From Cristatella mucedo (lineage: Eukaryota > Bryozoa > Phylactolaemata > Cristatellidae), in contig WPIO01000003.1 in the NCBI GenBank assembly GCA_009760855.2, positions 5,513,501-5,577,500 on the forward strand: a stretch of 64,000 nucleotides of DNA, given 5' to 3'. Positions 25,101 through 37,562 of the stretch are shown piece after piece; position 1 is the stretch's first letter, and every line of letters starts with the position of its first letter. The notes beneath the pieces were generated by a model. The model had not been told where the DNA came from and made no database searches. It saw only the letters and a program-made list of their open reading frames with translations. Both the position numbers and the translations under genes were made by a program.

Positions 25101-25984
25101 TTATCTGAATTTTCTGAGTTGGTTATCCACAACCACAGTTTCGAGTCCCGTAACAACGGTTGGTCGACAATCCCGATTGAAATAGGTCCGATTAAGTCGG
25201 TAATTACAGATGGCACCAGGCTTCATCGAACACGTGGCTGGGGGGGGGCTGTCCACGCAGCTGACGAGACCAGGAATGTGTACCTCCGGGCATAAACCTA
25301 GTGATTTACTTACGTCCTTGGAAGCAAATAAATGCCCTAAGTGGGCATTCGCCTGCCTCGTGCCATGAGCCAAGCCTGCTCCTGCTTTAGCTTCGAAATC
25401 CCCTTGCCTTCCCCGCCGGCACCCAGAATACTGAAACGTTGGATTGCTCTATCGGTCAGATTATGACAGTCTTGGAAGTTGCACCAAGTGACAGGTTTCA
25501 ATTTTCCGTCCTTGGGTGCAAAGTGTGTTTGTTCGAAACCTTGTGCCAAAATTAATAGAAAATAGCTGTTTTTTACAAAAGCTTTATTTCTGAAGTCAGA
25601 GTAATAACATTTCGAAATTATCTAGCTTTTCTGTTAGGTACGGTGCGGACCTTAGTCGAATAAGCTAGGCTTTAGTGGACATTATACTATCCATGGAAGT
25701 ATGAATGTACAGATTCCCTACACGAACATGTTATTACATATTATGCAGAGTAAGAGAATAGTAAATAGCTATCTTTGATTGGCATGGCATCAAAAGATTG
25801 CTTGCACCAAGCAAATGCACTTTATTAAAGGTGTGGATAATGTATCAAGACAGGAGCAAGCAATTACCCGTGCAAGCACTCGCTTAAGATGTTCCATGCC
25901 TGATGAACGATTTAGGGCCAAAATTAGTTTGGCCGATGAGGCTTGGTAGATATCGCCTTCATCCGATCGTATTTAATCTGTGTT
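22191..25984. other. No gene recognised
   Basis: A CT-rich stretch lies at about 22660-22830. The minus-strand frame at 25337-25549 (with KPVTWCNFQDCHNL) is open but matches nothing I know. Confidence 0.4.
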
Positions 25985-26265
25985 TTGTGGCGGCCACGTC
26001 TCAATCAGCAGACCAGTCGCCTTAGTATTTCTAATTTCTTCGTTCTCTGTCAAATGCTGCTCACCGTGTATACCGAGCCTCGGTGAAAAGTGGTTCGTGC
26101 CCAAGGGATCGGCCATCACTTCTTTGCTGACGATACCCAGCTGTATTTTGTCATTTAGACCACCGGAGTCCGCTATAAAAACTTATAAACTTAATTCTTA
26201 CCTTCAGAAACTTGACTCCTGTGTCGGTCAATTTCCTTAAATTAATTGATAACAAAACTGTATCT
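25985..26265 (+). mobile_element. LINE-B reverse transcriptase fragment
   Basis: The DNA around TTTGCTGACGATACCCAGCT reads FADDTQLYF, the catalytic box, followed by FRPPESA and FLKLIDNKT-like pieces with frameshifts. Confidence 0.7.
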
Positions 26266-29066
26266 CCGCGTGGGAAGGACTTCGAGACGAGTGATAGCAG
26301 AGCACTCGGAAGACGTAGGGTCTACATTTAATGGTAGATAAGCGGTTTGACAGGTTCGTGCTTTAGGTTTATGGTAGGGCGGTTTAATTCGTTGAAGCGT
26401 CGATTTCCTGCACGTGGACAGTGGTTTTTACGTTGGCATGGGGACGGGGACTATAGCCCAAGCTATTTAATGAGACGAAGCTTCAGCAGCAAGAGAGTCG
26501 AGAGTCTGGGGAGTCGGGAGTATAGAGAGTCGGGAGGATCGTGCCCCTGCGATATTCGTCGTCCAAAATTATCTGGTTTAAACTGTCGACTCAGACTCAT
26601 TTCGAGTTTAGAGTGCTTCACTATGTCATCATATACCTACTCTACGTGAATTAGGTTTCTTAAAATGCTTAATTGTAAGTTCATCTTTGGCGGCAGACGA
26701 CTGGAAGCTGCGGGAATCCAAATAGCTAAATAGTTCATTCTGCTTAGCCACGCTTGAAGAGGACGTGCGAGCAGAGAACCTGTTCGGCATGCCGTCTAAC
26801 GCTCTCCAATTGGGGGATGCCTCAAGCAAAGCCGCCCATGATTGATTCCGCATTGGCCTGATAATCTGTCGGAACGGATCTTATAAGCATAGCTCATAGA
26901 CACTTCAAACGATCGCGCGATCAAGAAAACCCACTGTATCTGGACTCGCTCAAAATGACTGCAGATAAAGACCAGCTCGGTGTCGAGTAGGAATCAACTG
27001 AAAATCGCGATTGAGCTACTAGACACCAAATTTCGTCAGCTGATCAGCAACCTCACAATCCGTGAAGGCAAGGACATAGCAAGGATTCTGGTACCGGGAT
27101 AAGCCTCCACTTTGAGGGACCTGCCTCAAAGTAAAGAACGTTTTTTGATTATTAACTAGTATAGTTGGTTTTACGTCAACAGATCACCTTGACTATAATT
27201 TTAACCGTCATGAGTCTTTATAAATAATGTCTCCGTACTCACGCTGCACCATCAGTAAGGCTCTGTCAAGACAATCAAAAAAATTATAACCCGCATTTGG
27301 AAAGCCTGTAGTGGCCCCTCGAAGGCACGGTTCTCAGCTTTCATCTCATCAACTGTCTGAAAGGAACTTCCAAACAGCTCCAAATACACGATCACATTCA
27401 ATAGCCAGTCGGGAATTTGACATTCGACATTCAAAGTGTATGCCCGACAGCAATCACTCCAGAAACCTTGGCGGTCATCTGGGTGTCTTCTGAGCCTTGT
27501 CGTGAGGGCTAAAAGTGTGGTAGATACAGCTCATTTGGCCTCAGTACGGTCTCATACTAGAGCAACTACGAACGACCTGGCTAAGCCTTAGCCCACTTAT
27601 ACGACTTGCTCCAGTTGTTACCCGTAGATCGTCACTGTTTAACACCCTAATGCTCTTATTTAGAAATGTATAGTTTCTCGAAATTCCTTAGTAGGAGGGT
27701 CGCCCCAAAAAACCGTCCTGCAAGTAGAGCTCTGAAATGGTGCTTCGCGAAATGCCTCGTTAGGACACTTATATGGCGGCTGGCCCTATCTGAAGATAGA
27801 CCGCGAAGCTGTTCGCCAAAGGTACTCCAGGATACAGTCCTTGTTAGCTTATCCTTCGTAAAAACTTGAACTTCTTTAAAAAAAAAATGAAGACAGCCTT
27901 TCAGAAATCAGACTTAGAATTCCGAGGGGCCTAATGAGCGCCCATAAGATGAAATCTTCATGTCGCGTCAAAAAAAATCCTCATTCTCCAATGTGAGCAA
28001 GTTTGAATATTTCGAGGCCCAGTGATTACAATGTCTGAGCTGGTAGAAGAAGAAGGAGAAGGATGGGCCTTTTTCTCTGGGATTTCATTGCCAAGAACCA
28101 GTTGAACTCATGCCTCACCTTTCCTTCTAATTCTTCCATGCGGTCCTTCATATACTGGCCGACGCACTTCAGTCCCAATGCTGGCCTTCGATGCATCGAC
28201 TCCTTTTCCATAGTTTACGTTATCCGGAAGCGAGAACTCGTCATATACAACCACAGTAGGATCACTCGAGCTGGCCGAAAGCCCTGCGCCCTAGAAGCAT
28301 CAGATCTACCAGGTGCTCGAGCTGGTTTCGATAAGTCTCCCACTTGTCTGCTGTATAGCTGCGTAGGTTGGTATCTCTACTTTGGCTCTATTCCAGACCC
28401 GCGATATACGGTGTATGCATCAGACCAGGCATTCCGCTACTCCTGTCATCGGCGGATGGCTAGCTATCCTTGCGGTCGCCGCTGCACGCTGGGCCGGCAC
28501 CTCATTTTCATGGCTCACGGATACAGTTGGCTGAATTGGATTAACAGAGCCACTTTATTCAAACCATTGTTTTAGTGGCCGCATTTGGAAGGCTGCTGTT
28601 TTGCTAGCCGTCATCCTTATTCCCTAGCGGCTCCGTAGCAGCAAAGTAGTATCCCTCTGGGGGCTTATTGGAAATTCAATCAAGCTGGTAGGGAGTTGCC
28701 ACAGTTGCAGTGCTCAAGTTTTGATAGCAGCGCCGCTGTGACAGAATACATTGCCCATATCAGCCAGCTTGTTCCGTCACTCGTCAAGACCGAGCTTCCT
28801 GAGCTTGGACGACGGAAGCCTAACTCGCAGACATGAAGCTCTTGCTCTTCCAGCTTCAAGGTCCTAACTTCAGAAAGGTGCTTGAGATTCTTGGTGCATC
28901 CGAGCAGGCGAACATGCATTCTGATGGCTCGCACTACTAAAACTGCTAGCCAAAACGAGCTTTATTGCCGTCCTTGAATTTAGAGATGACCGGCACAACT
29001 CTACCCTCTTTTTTCTGCCGGAAGACAAAGCTGAGCAGGTCCCAGATCTACTTTCTGCTAGCAACG
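26266..29066. other. No gene recognised
   Basis: Includes a GAGTCGGGAG-type short repeat at 26494-26540 and open frames at 28063-28575 (+) and 28026-28211 (-) without recognisable domains. Confidence 0.4.
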
Positions 29067-29160
29067 TCTCTAATAATAATTATGACACGTAATAATACAC
29101 TTGATAAAGTGCCCTCAGAGAACTTAATCTCTTTCTAGGCGCTTTACATTTGCTCTAGTT
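29067..29160 (-). mobile_element. LINE-A tail fragment
   Basis: AATAATAATTATGACACG, then TGATAAAGTGCCCTCAGAGA: the inverted LINE-A 3' end, truncated. Confidence 0.75.
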
Positions 29161-29399
29161 TGCGGATTACCTACAAGCTTACCAATTCTGGACTGCAGTC
29201 TCGGCAAGGTATGGCTCCGGCGTCTGAATGTACACAACTTTTGGCATGCTCCACACTGGTCTGCCTAAGCTGAGCTTGAGACTCTGCTAGTATTTAGTCC
29301 CCCTTGGCTCTAACATATGCAACTACTTTACCCATTGGCTATGAGACCGATAAGGGCTACGAGTACCCACAGCAAAAGCCAGCAAGTGTTCAGCGAGTA

Positions 29400-29720
29400 G
29401 CGGGCAAGGGGTTGGCACGGCGGCATCTGCCCCTTACCGCGGGGCAGCGACCCAGGCCGCCTACGTATAGATATTCATATTCCTAACATATTCCTACTCG
29501 CTCCGACGGTCACCAACGACGAAATTATATCTGAATTCCACTTACCGAACTATGGCTGAGTTTGTGACGAATAAACACTGCGATTGATTTTTCGCAATAA
29601 TTTTCATCAACTACGGGTCTAGGCCCCGCCCAAAATGAAAATCTTGTGGGTCGTGGCCCCTTAAAGGAAAATGTCGCTGCCCTTGCCGCCTAGACAAAAA
29701 TCCTGGCTCCACTGCGTTCG
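29400..29720. repeat. Dispersed repeat, copy 1
   Basis: Shares GGTCACCAACGACGAAATTA-like, ATGAAAATC.TG and GACAAAAATCCTGGCTCC-like stretches with 34600-34890 in the same order. Family unknown; possibly a non-autonomous DNA transposon. Confidence 0.5.
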
Positions 29721-30919
29721 TGCATTAAAAATGACTGGGCAAAAACAAAAAGGACTTAGCACCAAGCAAACCAATACAAACTTTCGACACCAGCTGTATG
29801 TCCGCCCAATCCTCACTAATTCAGGTAGCAGGGCTACGCGTACAAGGCGAACCGACCTGACGCCCGCGGCACAAAATGGTAAAGGCAGGGCGCCAAAATG
29901 CTTTAAGCAGCACTGTCAACAACAACGAAAGCGCGAAAAGGTTCCCGCATGCAGATTCGGTGCGGCAGGTGACTCGGACAGACCCATTACAGTTATCGTA
30001 GCAGCCAACGCTCAGCGATAAGACTCGCCGACCGGCAGACCGTCGCCGGAAGAGAGCTCTCCTTCGGTCGCATTTCTCTTTATATACCGGGCAATTTGGA
30101 AGTATTATAAAATAAGCTAGCACAATTAAAACTGCAAGTCTGCGGTCAATGTCGACGGGTCTACATTGCGGGTCATTACAAGCTGTGCACCAGACGAGGG
30201 TTGCCCTGAAACCTTTTTTAGAAAATAAAAGAGAGTGGTATGCCCTATGTGAAAAGCCTGAAACTGCGCCCCGAAGACTAGCTGCCGGGCAGGCTCACCC
30301 GACTCTGTCTATTAACGTCGCTAGCGTCCCTCGGGAGAAACGGCTTGAAAAGGTAGGCCTGATGCACGCCAAGAGAAACCCCCGTCCAGAAAGGCTGTGT
30401 AAGTCCTCGAGCAAAATGCTGTTAGTTCCCCTATTGCGAGAGTCTGGAGCTTCATTGAGAAGTCAGGCAGCCAGGAGTTCGTCTAGAAGGAAACTCGCAC
30501 CCCAATTAGAAGAGCCTGAAACGGTGCGCAGCGGAGGGCTCACGCTGCGATTGGCCGCCAGAGGCCTGTCTAAGGCAATTTAGCTAATCAGCAACTTTAC
30601 GAAACGCGAATACCTTCACATTAACGATGGCGCCTGTGAGAAATGACCGCGAACGCGAAGGCCGAATGCGCGGCGCGACGGAATCGAGGATGGCCGCCTC
30701 GCAGTCAGCCGCGCCCGAGTAAAGTGGTTAATTCTCTGTAGAGAAAAATCCTAGGATGCGCCTCTAAAACCGCTCTCAGAGCCCGGTTGCCTCACCACGG
30801 AAACCTCGTATCCACCTGGGGAAAAGCTGTCGGGCCTCCAAAGGCAGGGCCAGAATAGCTGAAATTTTGGATGTGAAAGTCCATACCTGCACCATCAGCC
30901 AGAACTGCGAGAGTCTTGA
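29721..30919. other. No gene recognised
   Basis: Open frames at 29671-30021 and 30149-30583 (+) are basic and lack domains. Confidence 0.4.
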
Positions 30920-31362
30920 TGTTGGAATATGTATATCCGTCTGCAACTCCACAAAGCCACAACGACTAGGCGAGTGGTACGCTGGAGAGTTTCCAACGGG
31001 GGACTCAAACCTCACGCGGCTTGCTTATGGTCACCAACAGACTCCATCTCGCGCAACAAAGTGAAAGTGGGAATTGTAGTTTGACTCAGAAGGACGGTCG
31101 AAAGAGCGAGGCTCTAGCGTGGAACTCGCAGCTCAGGCCGGCTGGAAGAGATTGTCTACAGTCGGCAGCCAGAGGGAAGACGTTTCGTAAAAGTTGTGGA
31201 AGTTAGCTGTAAAGTCTAGGGCATGCAGAGTGAAAGCTTCTGTCGCCAGCGGTCTCTGATTAAACGAATAGAACTGCTAATTTGTTGTCCACGTATGACC
31301 TAAGGGTACGAGGAGGCTGAACTGCGGCGGCAGCTCAGCTAGTTAGGAAGTAGCCAAGCCAT
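30920..31362 (-). mobile_element. LINE-B 3' part, interrupted by a SINE
   Basis: Inverted LINE-B 3' UTR (CTGCAACTCCACAAAGCCAC) followed by the degraded C-terminal ORF up to AGCCAAGCCATGGT, where the SINE at 31363 breaks it. It resumes at about 31526. Confidence 0.7.
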
Positions 31363-31525
31363 GGTCACTGGGCACCGATAGCCCAGGAAGTAAGGTGCTC
31401 GCTCTTCACGACCCAGGTCGTGGGTTCGAATCCGGCATTTGGGCAATTTCTTATTGCCTACTGCAAGCGGTGGTGACAGCCGATAATGCTCTTCTGCCGC
31501 AATACAAATAAGGCTGTTAAATCAA
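31363..31525 (+). mobile_element. tRNA-derived SINE, GCTGTTAAATCA-tail type
   Basis: A-box-like AAGTAAGGTGCTCG, B box GGGTTCGAATCC, then TTATTGCC, GCAAGCGGTGGTGACAGCC and the end GGCTGTTAAATCAACT. A second copy at 35920 shares the same tail. Confidence 0.75.
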
Positions 31526-31914
31526 CTAAGATGTTGGATCATGTAGTTCAGAGTGAGAATTAAACTCTGCATCGGTTATCAACAGGGAGCGATGGCAGCT
31601 CCTTTAGCATAGGCGACACTTGAATGGTTTCTTGGATTTATTAATACTTTGTACCACTATTTATCACCAGCTGCAGAAATTTAATAGCATTTTTTAGTCT
31701 TACCAAAACCGAACTACTTTAGTTCAGTCTCTAGCAAGAACCAGGAAGCTATTGATAGTAGGATCTTAGCCAGCCACTGAGGTAAGTAGTCCCTAATCTT
31801 GGACGGCGATCGAACATGATGACTAGTTGCGGAACAGGTTTTCTGAAGGAAACTTATAAACTTCATAGAGTCACTGAAGAAGACAACTAAACTACGATTC
31901 TCTTGCTGATGTCG
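31526..31914 (-). mobile_element. LINE-B, continuation beyond the SINE
   Basis: Shares TATCACCAGCTGCAGA, AAGAACCAGGAAGC-like and CCTAATCTTGGACGGCGATC blocks with the LINE-B copies at 52.0 kb and 60.6 kb. Confidence 0.65.
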
Positions 31915-32795
31915 GCAAGCTCAATCTAGGCTTTCACTTCTATGCAGAGAACACATAGTTATATCTATGCTTTGATCCCTCCCAGCCCTTCAGCATGTCA
32001 TATTCTCTCAACTCTTTTGCTACTTGTATTGCTGACATCAGCGCATGGATGGCAGCAAACTTTCTCATATTAAATTATAATAGTCTCAAAGCTATGGGCA
32101 AACCAAGTGTGACTCAGAAATCTAAAATTTAATATTGAAATCTTGAAATCTAAAACCTTGAAAATCTAAACACTCAAAATAGGTTCTGCCTGAATGTTTC
32201 CTTTAGCATCTGCACGAAATCTATGTTCCTGCTCCAAAGTGCCCTTTCACTAAATGACCGCATGAGCTTTTAAGTCATGTCCGCCTATTTTCAACCATGT
32301 GACATTGGAAAATTTCGGGTCTGCTTAGACAGGGATATCACATCTAAATTGGTCCAGACATTTGTGACATCCCGTCTTGACTTCTGCAACTCACTGCTTG
32401 TTGGTCTGCCGGCCCTTGCAATCAGGCGCTTACAACTAGTGCAAAACTTTGCTGCTAGGCTTGTCGGTCTTGAGCGTCGAAAGTACCACATCACATCATT
32501 ACTCGCCGACCTGCAATGGCTCCCAATCAAGCAGCGTACCGACTTCAAGATTATGTCACTCACTTTTTAAGTGATTTCATTCTCTGGCTGCAGGCTACGC
32601 ATCATACCACCGACTTTTCTGACTCAAATCGCTTAGCTCTGCCTCGCATCAAACTCAAATCCTTTGTGACCTTGCCTTCAGTTTGCATGCTTCCAAAGCC
32701 AAGAACTCTTTCCCGATTAACATCACAATATCCCTTGACTTAATAACATTTAAAACAATGCTAAAAACGCACCATTCCAATCATTTTATGGGTTC
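31915..32795 (+). mobile_element. LINE-A reverse transcriptase to C-terminus, tail missing
   Basis: Begins at AATCTAGGCTTTCACTTC. The YADD site is mutated (the copy reads ATGCAGAGAACACA). It runs through FVTSRLDFCNSLLVGLPALA and RRKYHITSLLADLQWLPIKQ to the C-terminal block, then breaks off before the 3' stem. Confidence 0.85.
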
Positions 32796-32829
32796 TTGTG
32801 AGTCATCCTGTGTGTGTTTATGCGTGCTG

Positions 32830-33464
32830 CTACTGTAAATATTACCACTAATCCTATTTTCATGTTGAAAAACTTACCTCTAATCATATTCTTCTCGCCA
32901 ACCCGCACCGGCTACCAGTCAAGCAACGGATTGACTTCAAAGTTTTGTCGCTCACTTTTAGGTCTCTTCATTTTTTTGCTTGAGCCTATTTCTCAGATCT
33001 ACTCCCCCACCAGGCCACGCATCGTACCACACGCTTTTCGGAATCCAACAGTCTACAAATACCTCGTCCAAACCTCAAATCCTTTGAAGACCGTGCATCT
33101 AGTTCGTATGCTCCCAAAGCCTGGAACTCCCTCCCGACTTGCGTCAGAACTTCCCCTGACTTGACCATATTTAAAAAGAACTTGAAAACACACCTATTTA
33201 GGACAGCATTTGGTGGTTCCCTGTGATTCGTCCTTAATGTGCTTAGGCGTGCTGACACTGTGCATGCTGCCACTAACCACATTTGCATGCTGACCCTGTG
33301 CATGTCACCCCTAACCATGTTATTCATTTTGTTTGTTTATCAAGCATGATATGACTCACTATTCAATTGCATTTCTCTTTGCAGCAAATGTAAAGCGCCT
33401 AGAGAGAGATTGAGTTTTCTGAGGGTGCTGTATCAAGTGCATTATTATTATTATTATTATATTA
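32830..33464 (+). mobile_element. LINE-A 3' fragment with full tail
   Basis: Follows the previous copy in the same direction. It carries QIYSPTRPRIVPHAFRNPTV, the LPKPGTPSRLAS segment, the 3' UTR (TGCATGCTGCCACTAACC), the stem and (ATT)n at 33437-33464. Confidence 0.88.
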
Positions 33465-33489
33465 TGCTTGTTTTATCTGGGCGTGTTAC

Positions 33490-33600
33490 TACTAAACATT
33501 TGATCATGCTTTAATACAGTAACCGTTAAGTGATCGAAAAAAGAACAAGTTCTCTGAGGGGGCTACAAATGTGCTATTATTATTATCATTCTGTCTTATG
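33490..33600 (+). mobile_element. LINE-A-like tail remnant
   Basis: AACAAGTTCTCTGAGGGGGC then (ATT)n; truncated tail only. Confidence 0.5.
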
Positions 33601-33604
33601 AGGA

Positions 33605-33910
33605 GGAGCTTTTTTTGATCATCGATTATCTTGAGTAAATTTGCCGACATCCGGGATCGTATGTTTGCAAGGCAGGCATCAAGTTTATCCGTCACCGCAT
33701 CTAAGTCCGATGGTTTAAATGACAAGAGCAACTGGGTATCGGCGGTTTGAAGTGACACCCCCGCCCATAGGCCAGTCTCACTTTCCCGGTAGGCTCTATC
33801 CAAATACAGACCAGCAAAGAACCGGGAGCAGATCTTCGTGAGACTCTAAATGTGACATCGATCTGCTGGTGGATACTTGACCGCCACACGACATGGATTG
33901 GACACGATCT
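33605..33910 (-). mobile_element. LINE-B reverse transcriptase fragment
   Basis: Minus strand: ADTQLLLSFKPSDLDAVTDK (intact LINE-B: ADHTQLYLSFKPSGSVAAT) and ANIRSRMSANLLKIIDD. Confidence 0.8.
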
Positions 33911-34599
33911 AGCCCCACTACGCCGTTTTGTGGAGGTCTTTTGTGGTTTCGGCTAGACCAAAATAGCACTCGACCGTTTGGTGTTTTGTCTTCAATTCCT
34001 TACAGGAATTCTCGAGCAGAAAAAATATTTGCCCATTTTCCGAGATCAAGAAAAATTAAAAGGATAGCAAATCTCTCGGTTCTGCAAGTGTTGGCCGCGA
34101 AAATAACTCTTCTCCCCCACCATGTGAATCCTGGGTTAGCAACGTGGGTAACCCGATGATTGGAGGAGGGCCTCCCATGCGCTAGAGCTCAACTTTGTTG
34201 AACGACTGGTCTACTGCTCCGCTGACCGCATACCATCAGCAAAAGCATCTCCAATCTAGCGGCTATCTATGAGTCTATCTATGGGTGGCTGCAAATGAGA
34301 AAAGTGCAGCGGCTGGCTACTCAACCGGCCTAGGACGCCGACCGCTAACATGTGTGAGTGCAATAGTCAACGAGCAGCCTACGCCAGCGCACACCGGTCG
34401 GCCGAAAAAAAAGTTTTAATCGTGCGGTTCGAGCGAATAGGGCCCTCAACTGGGATTGGGGCAATCGTCGCCGTAGCAAAATCAAGTACTGAAGTAAATG
34501 AACGAGCGGCGGAGTACTTAGAGGTAGAGAAGCTTACTAAACCCTGAGTTTCGAGCGACGGAACTGCTGGAAACCAGCCGTTTTACCAATAACGAGCTC
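33911..34599. other. No gene recognised
   Basis: Nothing recognised. Confidence 0.4.
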
Positions 34600-34890
34600 C
34601 CGAGTGGTCAGTGGCAGAGCCAGGTGGCCAGGGGCGTCCCCCCCCCCCCCGCCTATTGTGTTGTAGCGACCTGACCCGGCGCCTACTCTTACGCCCCCCC
34701 CCCCGCCCACCGTCACCAACGATAAAATTACGTCCTACTTCCACTTCATGAACAATCGTGGAGTTCGTGTCAAATAAAACCTATGCTCGCTATAATCTTT
34801 ACACTTTCGAGTCTTGCCCCCTACATGAAAATCGTGCACGTCCTGCCTCCCCCAGATAAAAAAAAACCTTACTCCGCCTCAGACTACATG
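34600..34890. repeat. Dispersed repeat, copy 2, with C runs
   Basis: Pairs with 29400-29720. It starts CAGTGGCAGAGCCAGGTGGC, reminiscent of the ends of hAT-like DNA transposons, and includes C runs at about 34637-34650 and 34694-34704. No transposase is visible. Confidence 0.5.
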
Positions 34891-35919
34891 AACTACCTCT
34901 CTTTGTGAGCAGTTTCTCCAGTTTCTCTTGCAGTTTTTAAAGCTATTGAAACAGAGCTCGGTGTGTGGATTGGACCTGGAATATGGCTTCCACCGGGGTT
35001 AATAAGCGGCTCTCGCAGTATTAATGCTAGGTGCCGCTTGCATCATAAAGAAGAAGTAAAGATCGGCTTAATCGACAGCCTCATTTATATGGCTGGAGAT
35101 GTGCCTTAGCGGCGATCACTCCCGCATGCAGCGATAAAGGTTTGCCTGAAGTAGGACTCGAACCCAAGTCAAGTGAAAACACCTTGCACCTGGGCTAACA
35201 CCTGGGCTTGATCATGAGCTTGGCTTTTGATGTTCCATGAGCTAATTCTAATATGAGCCCTCAGCCAATTAATGATACGTGCTACGACAGCGTTAATCTT
35301 TAGCTTGTACTTAAATGGACCTATGCGACGGCTAATTGCTGGAGCTAAATACGTCGCAAGCTTTCATAACTTTGGGGGACTATTTCTCTGAGATGAGAAA
35401 TATATTGATGCTTGTCTGTTCTGCTACCGTCTGCATACCTGCGTGCATTGGAGCTGCTTCTACCACTCATTAGTGGCCCATGGAGGCACTAGCTTAACCA
35501 CCAATATTGGTCGCGGGTAATTGTACAACGAGGTGCACTACACGCCCCCTCTCCCTGCAAGTTTGATCTATAGTGCGGGCCGGACTGCCCCAACCACGAT
35601 TTCAGCCGCTCTTCAAGCCCACCCTACCCCGTTTGCTGGAAACGCTTCCTATGGTGCCACATTTAGAAGCCCAGTAGAATCTGCAGGGTATAGGTTGACT
35701 GTCTGCATTCAGTGAGCGGCCACCAGACTTCGAGAACGAGGTTAGAGGCTCGTCGGACAGCGGCGAGTAACTTCGAGGTGTCTCACTGAAGGCAAGCTAC
35801 CACTTTCATTCTCTAGCTCGGGCTAAAAAGCGGTTCAAGCCAGTCGTAACACTAACGTCGCTCCTTTGGTATTGATTTTCAACTAAATTTTCAACCAAAT
35901 GAGTAATGCTTTCTTTTCT
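34891..35919. other. No gene recognised
   Basis: Nothing recognised. Confidence 0.4.
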
Positions 35920-36080
35920 TGGTGAGCCGCGATGCCACACTAGGTTTTCACGACTTAGGTCACGAGGTCGTGGTTGGAATCCTGAGGCGGGCGATCTTTT
36001 AATGCCGCTGCAAGCGGTGGTGAAAGCCGCAAAGGCTCTTATGTCGCTATACAACAAGAGGCTGTTAAATCAGCTAGTGC
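35920..36080 (+). mobile_element. tRNA-derived SINE, GCTGTTAAATCA-tail type
   Basis: Degraded B box GTGGTTGGAATCC, then GCCGCTGCAAGCGGTGGTGA and AGGCTGTTAAATCAGCTA, matching the copy at 31363 over most of its length. Confidence 0.75.
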
Positions 36081-36199
36081 TTTCTTTTTACGAAAGTGGT
36101 TTCACCCCGTAGGGGCACTGGGTGTCTCTCGTCAAAGAAGGAGCACTCTGTGGAGACCGGCATTTGCAGGGTTTCCCTGATGTTAGAGACAGTGGTAAA

Positions 36200-37300
36200 A
36201 GAGACCGATCCGAGAACGAGGGCACACTAGCGCACACGTGCGTCAGTGGCGCTAGTCGGAAAAATCTACGGATTGCACCCATCGGATTTCTAGCGGCACG
36301 CAGTCCGACGCTTTGCCCGACACAGCCTGCACTTCGCTCCGAGACCGGAGTCGGCAGCCAGAACCGCTTGGAGTTCGCAAACGCCAGCCGCCACTCCATC
36401 GAACAGAACCCGCCGCGGCGACATTCTGCAAGCAGAACGGGCTAGCAGCAAACGGCATTACTTATACCTTTCCTCGGCTCTCCACTTCCCATTTTCCATA
36501 TTCCGCTTCTCAATAATGAAACGTTGGCAGGGGCAGAAATAAGATTGATGCAAAAATAATGCTCGCGAAATCCTTCAGCGGTGTGCCTCGGGCCACCGCT
36601 CGAGTCCTGCCGCGGCGACTTCGCACGGGAAACCGATGCGATGTCGTCTGCAGGTGGCGCCACCATTAAGCTGGCCCAAAATTCACACGTGACCACGGCT
36701 GAGAAGGCTGCGGTTGGCTAGCGCCCCCCCCCCCCGACCCCGGTGGAAGTACTCGCGCACGCTCGCCATCGTCGAGGTACTACAACCAGCAGCACTCAAC
36801 GCGAGCCGCTGCTTTCGGTGCCGGCTGCCGCGAAGCGCGCGTCGGTCTGAGCGGTTGGGCGCGGGCCGACGCGCTCGAGCTTGCTCTGTGGGTTGCTTCG
36901 GGGAGGCCGGCGCGAGCGACCGGCTGACGACCGACCCGACGCAGGACGCGCCCGTCCTGGAGTGCCAGCCGGGTTTTGCTATTCCGGTAGCTGCGCTCGT
37001 TCGCCCGCTTTTGAAACTATTCGCTTTTAATTTAATTAGAGTGGCCGCCGTCTGCTGCGTAGGGGGCCACCGTCAGGAACGTGCGACGCGTATCGTACTT
37101 GTCGCCTGGGTAGCAGCTGCATGCCGGCCGCCGGGCTGCCCCCCCCCCCCCCCGCCCTCTCCTTTACTGCGTTGGTGCTGCGTAGCTCTGCACGCTCGGC
37201 TGATGGACGCCGCCGGCTGCGGCCGACTGGCAGACGGCTGATGCCGTTCGGTCAGCGACGGTGCGACCTTCGCGACTGAGCTTAGGCTCCCCCTCGCTTG
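36200..37300. promoter_or_regulatory. CpG- and GC-rich island, possible promoter
   Basis: Dense CpG and GC content (for example GCGCGCGTCGGTCTGAGCGG near 36836), with C runs at 36722-36736 and 37139-37153, in contrast to AT-rich and CpG-poorer flanks. Long open frames on both strands here are expected from GC richness and show no domain. It lies about 11 kb upstream of the SEFIR exon on the same strand, so it could hold the promoter and a non-coding first exon. That link is inference. Confidence 0.3.
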
Positions 37301-37562
37301 ATGGTGGGAGCCCAGCCCCTTGGACTGATCTGGCATGATAAATCAAATCAAGTCCATTTGTGATTAATTCTAGCAGCCATGGGCCAAACCGTTCAGTTGT
37401 ACTCTTTGGGGGGCAATCATCCAAATCTCAGATGTGTACGGCACCGCCTGTGCGACTGCTTTTGTGTCATCGTCTACGCCTGTCTGTCTCTGCATGTGTC
37501 TTCAGTGAGCATTTGTTTCTCTATCTGTCGCTGTGGTCGACCGTCAATCTGTACGTATATAT

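Noticed and set aside
28063-28575. 170-codon plus-strand frame
   Set aside because: No recognisable domain, signal peptide or retroelement motif; no support beyond length.
36714-37241. 175-codon plus-strand frame in GC-rich DNA
   Set aside because: No domain; both strands are open here because of GC richness and C runs. Kept only as a CpG-rich island.
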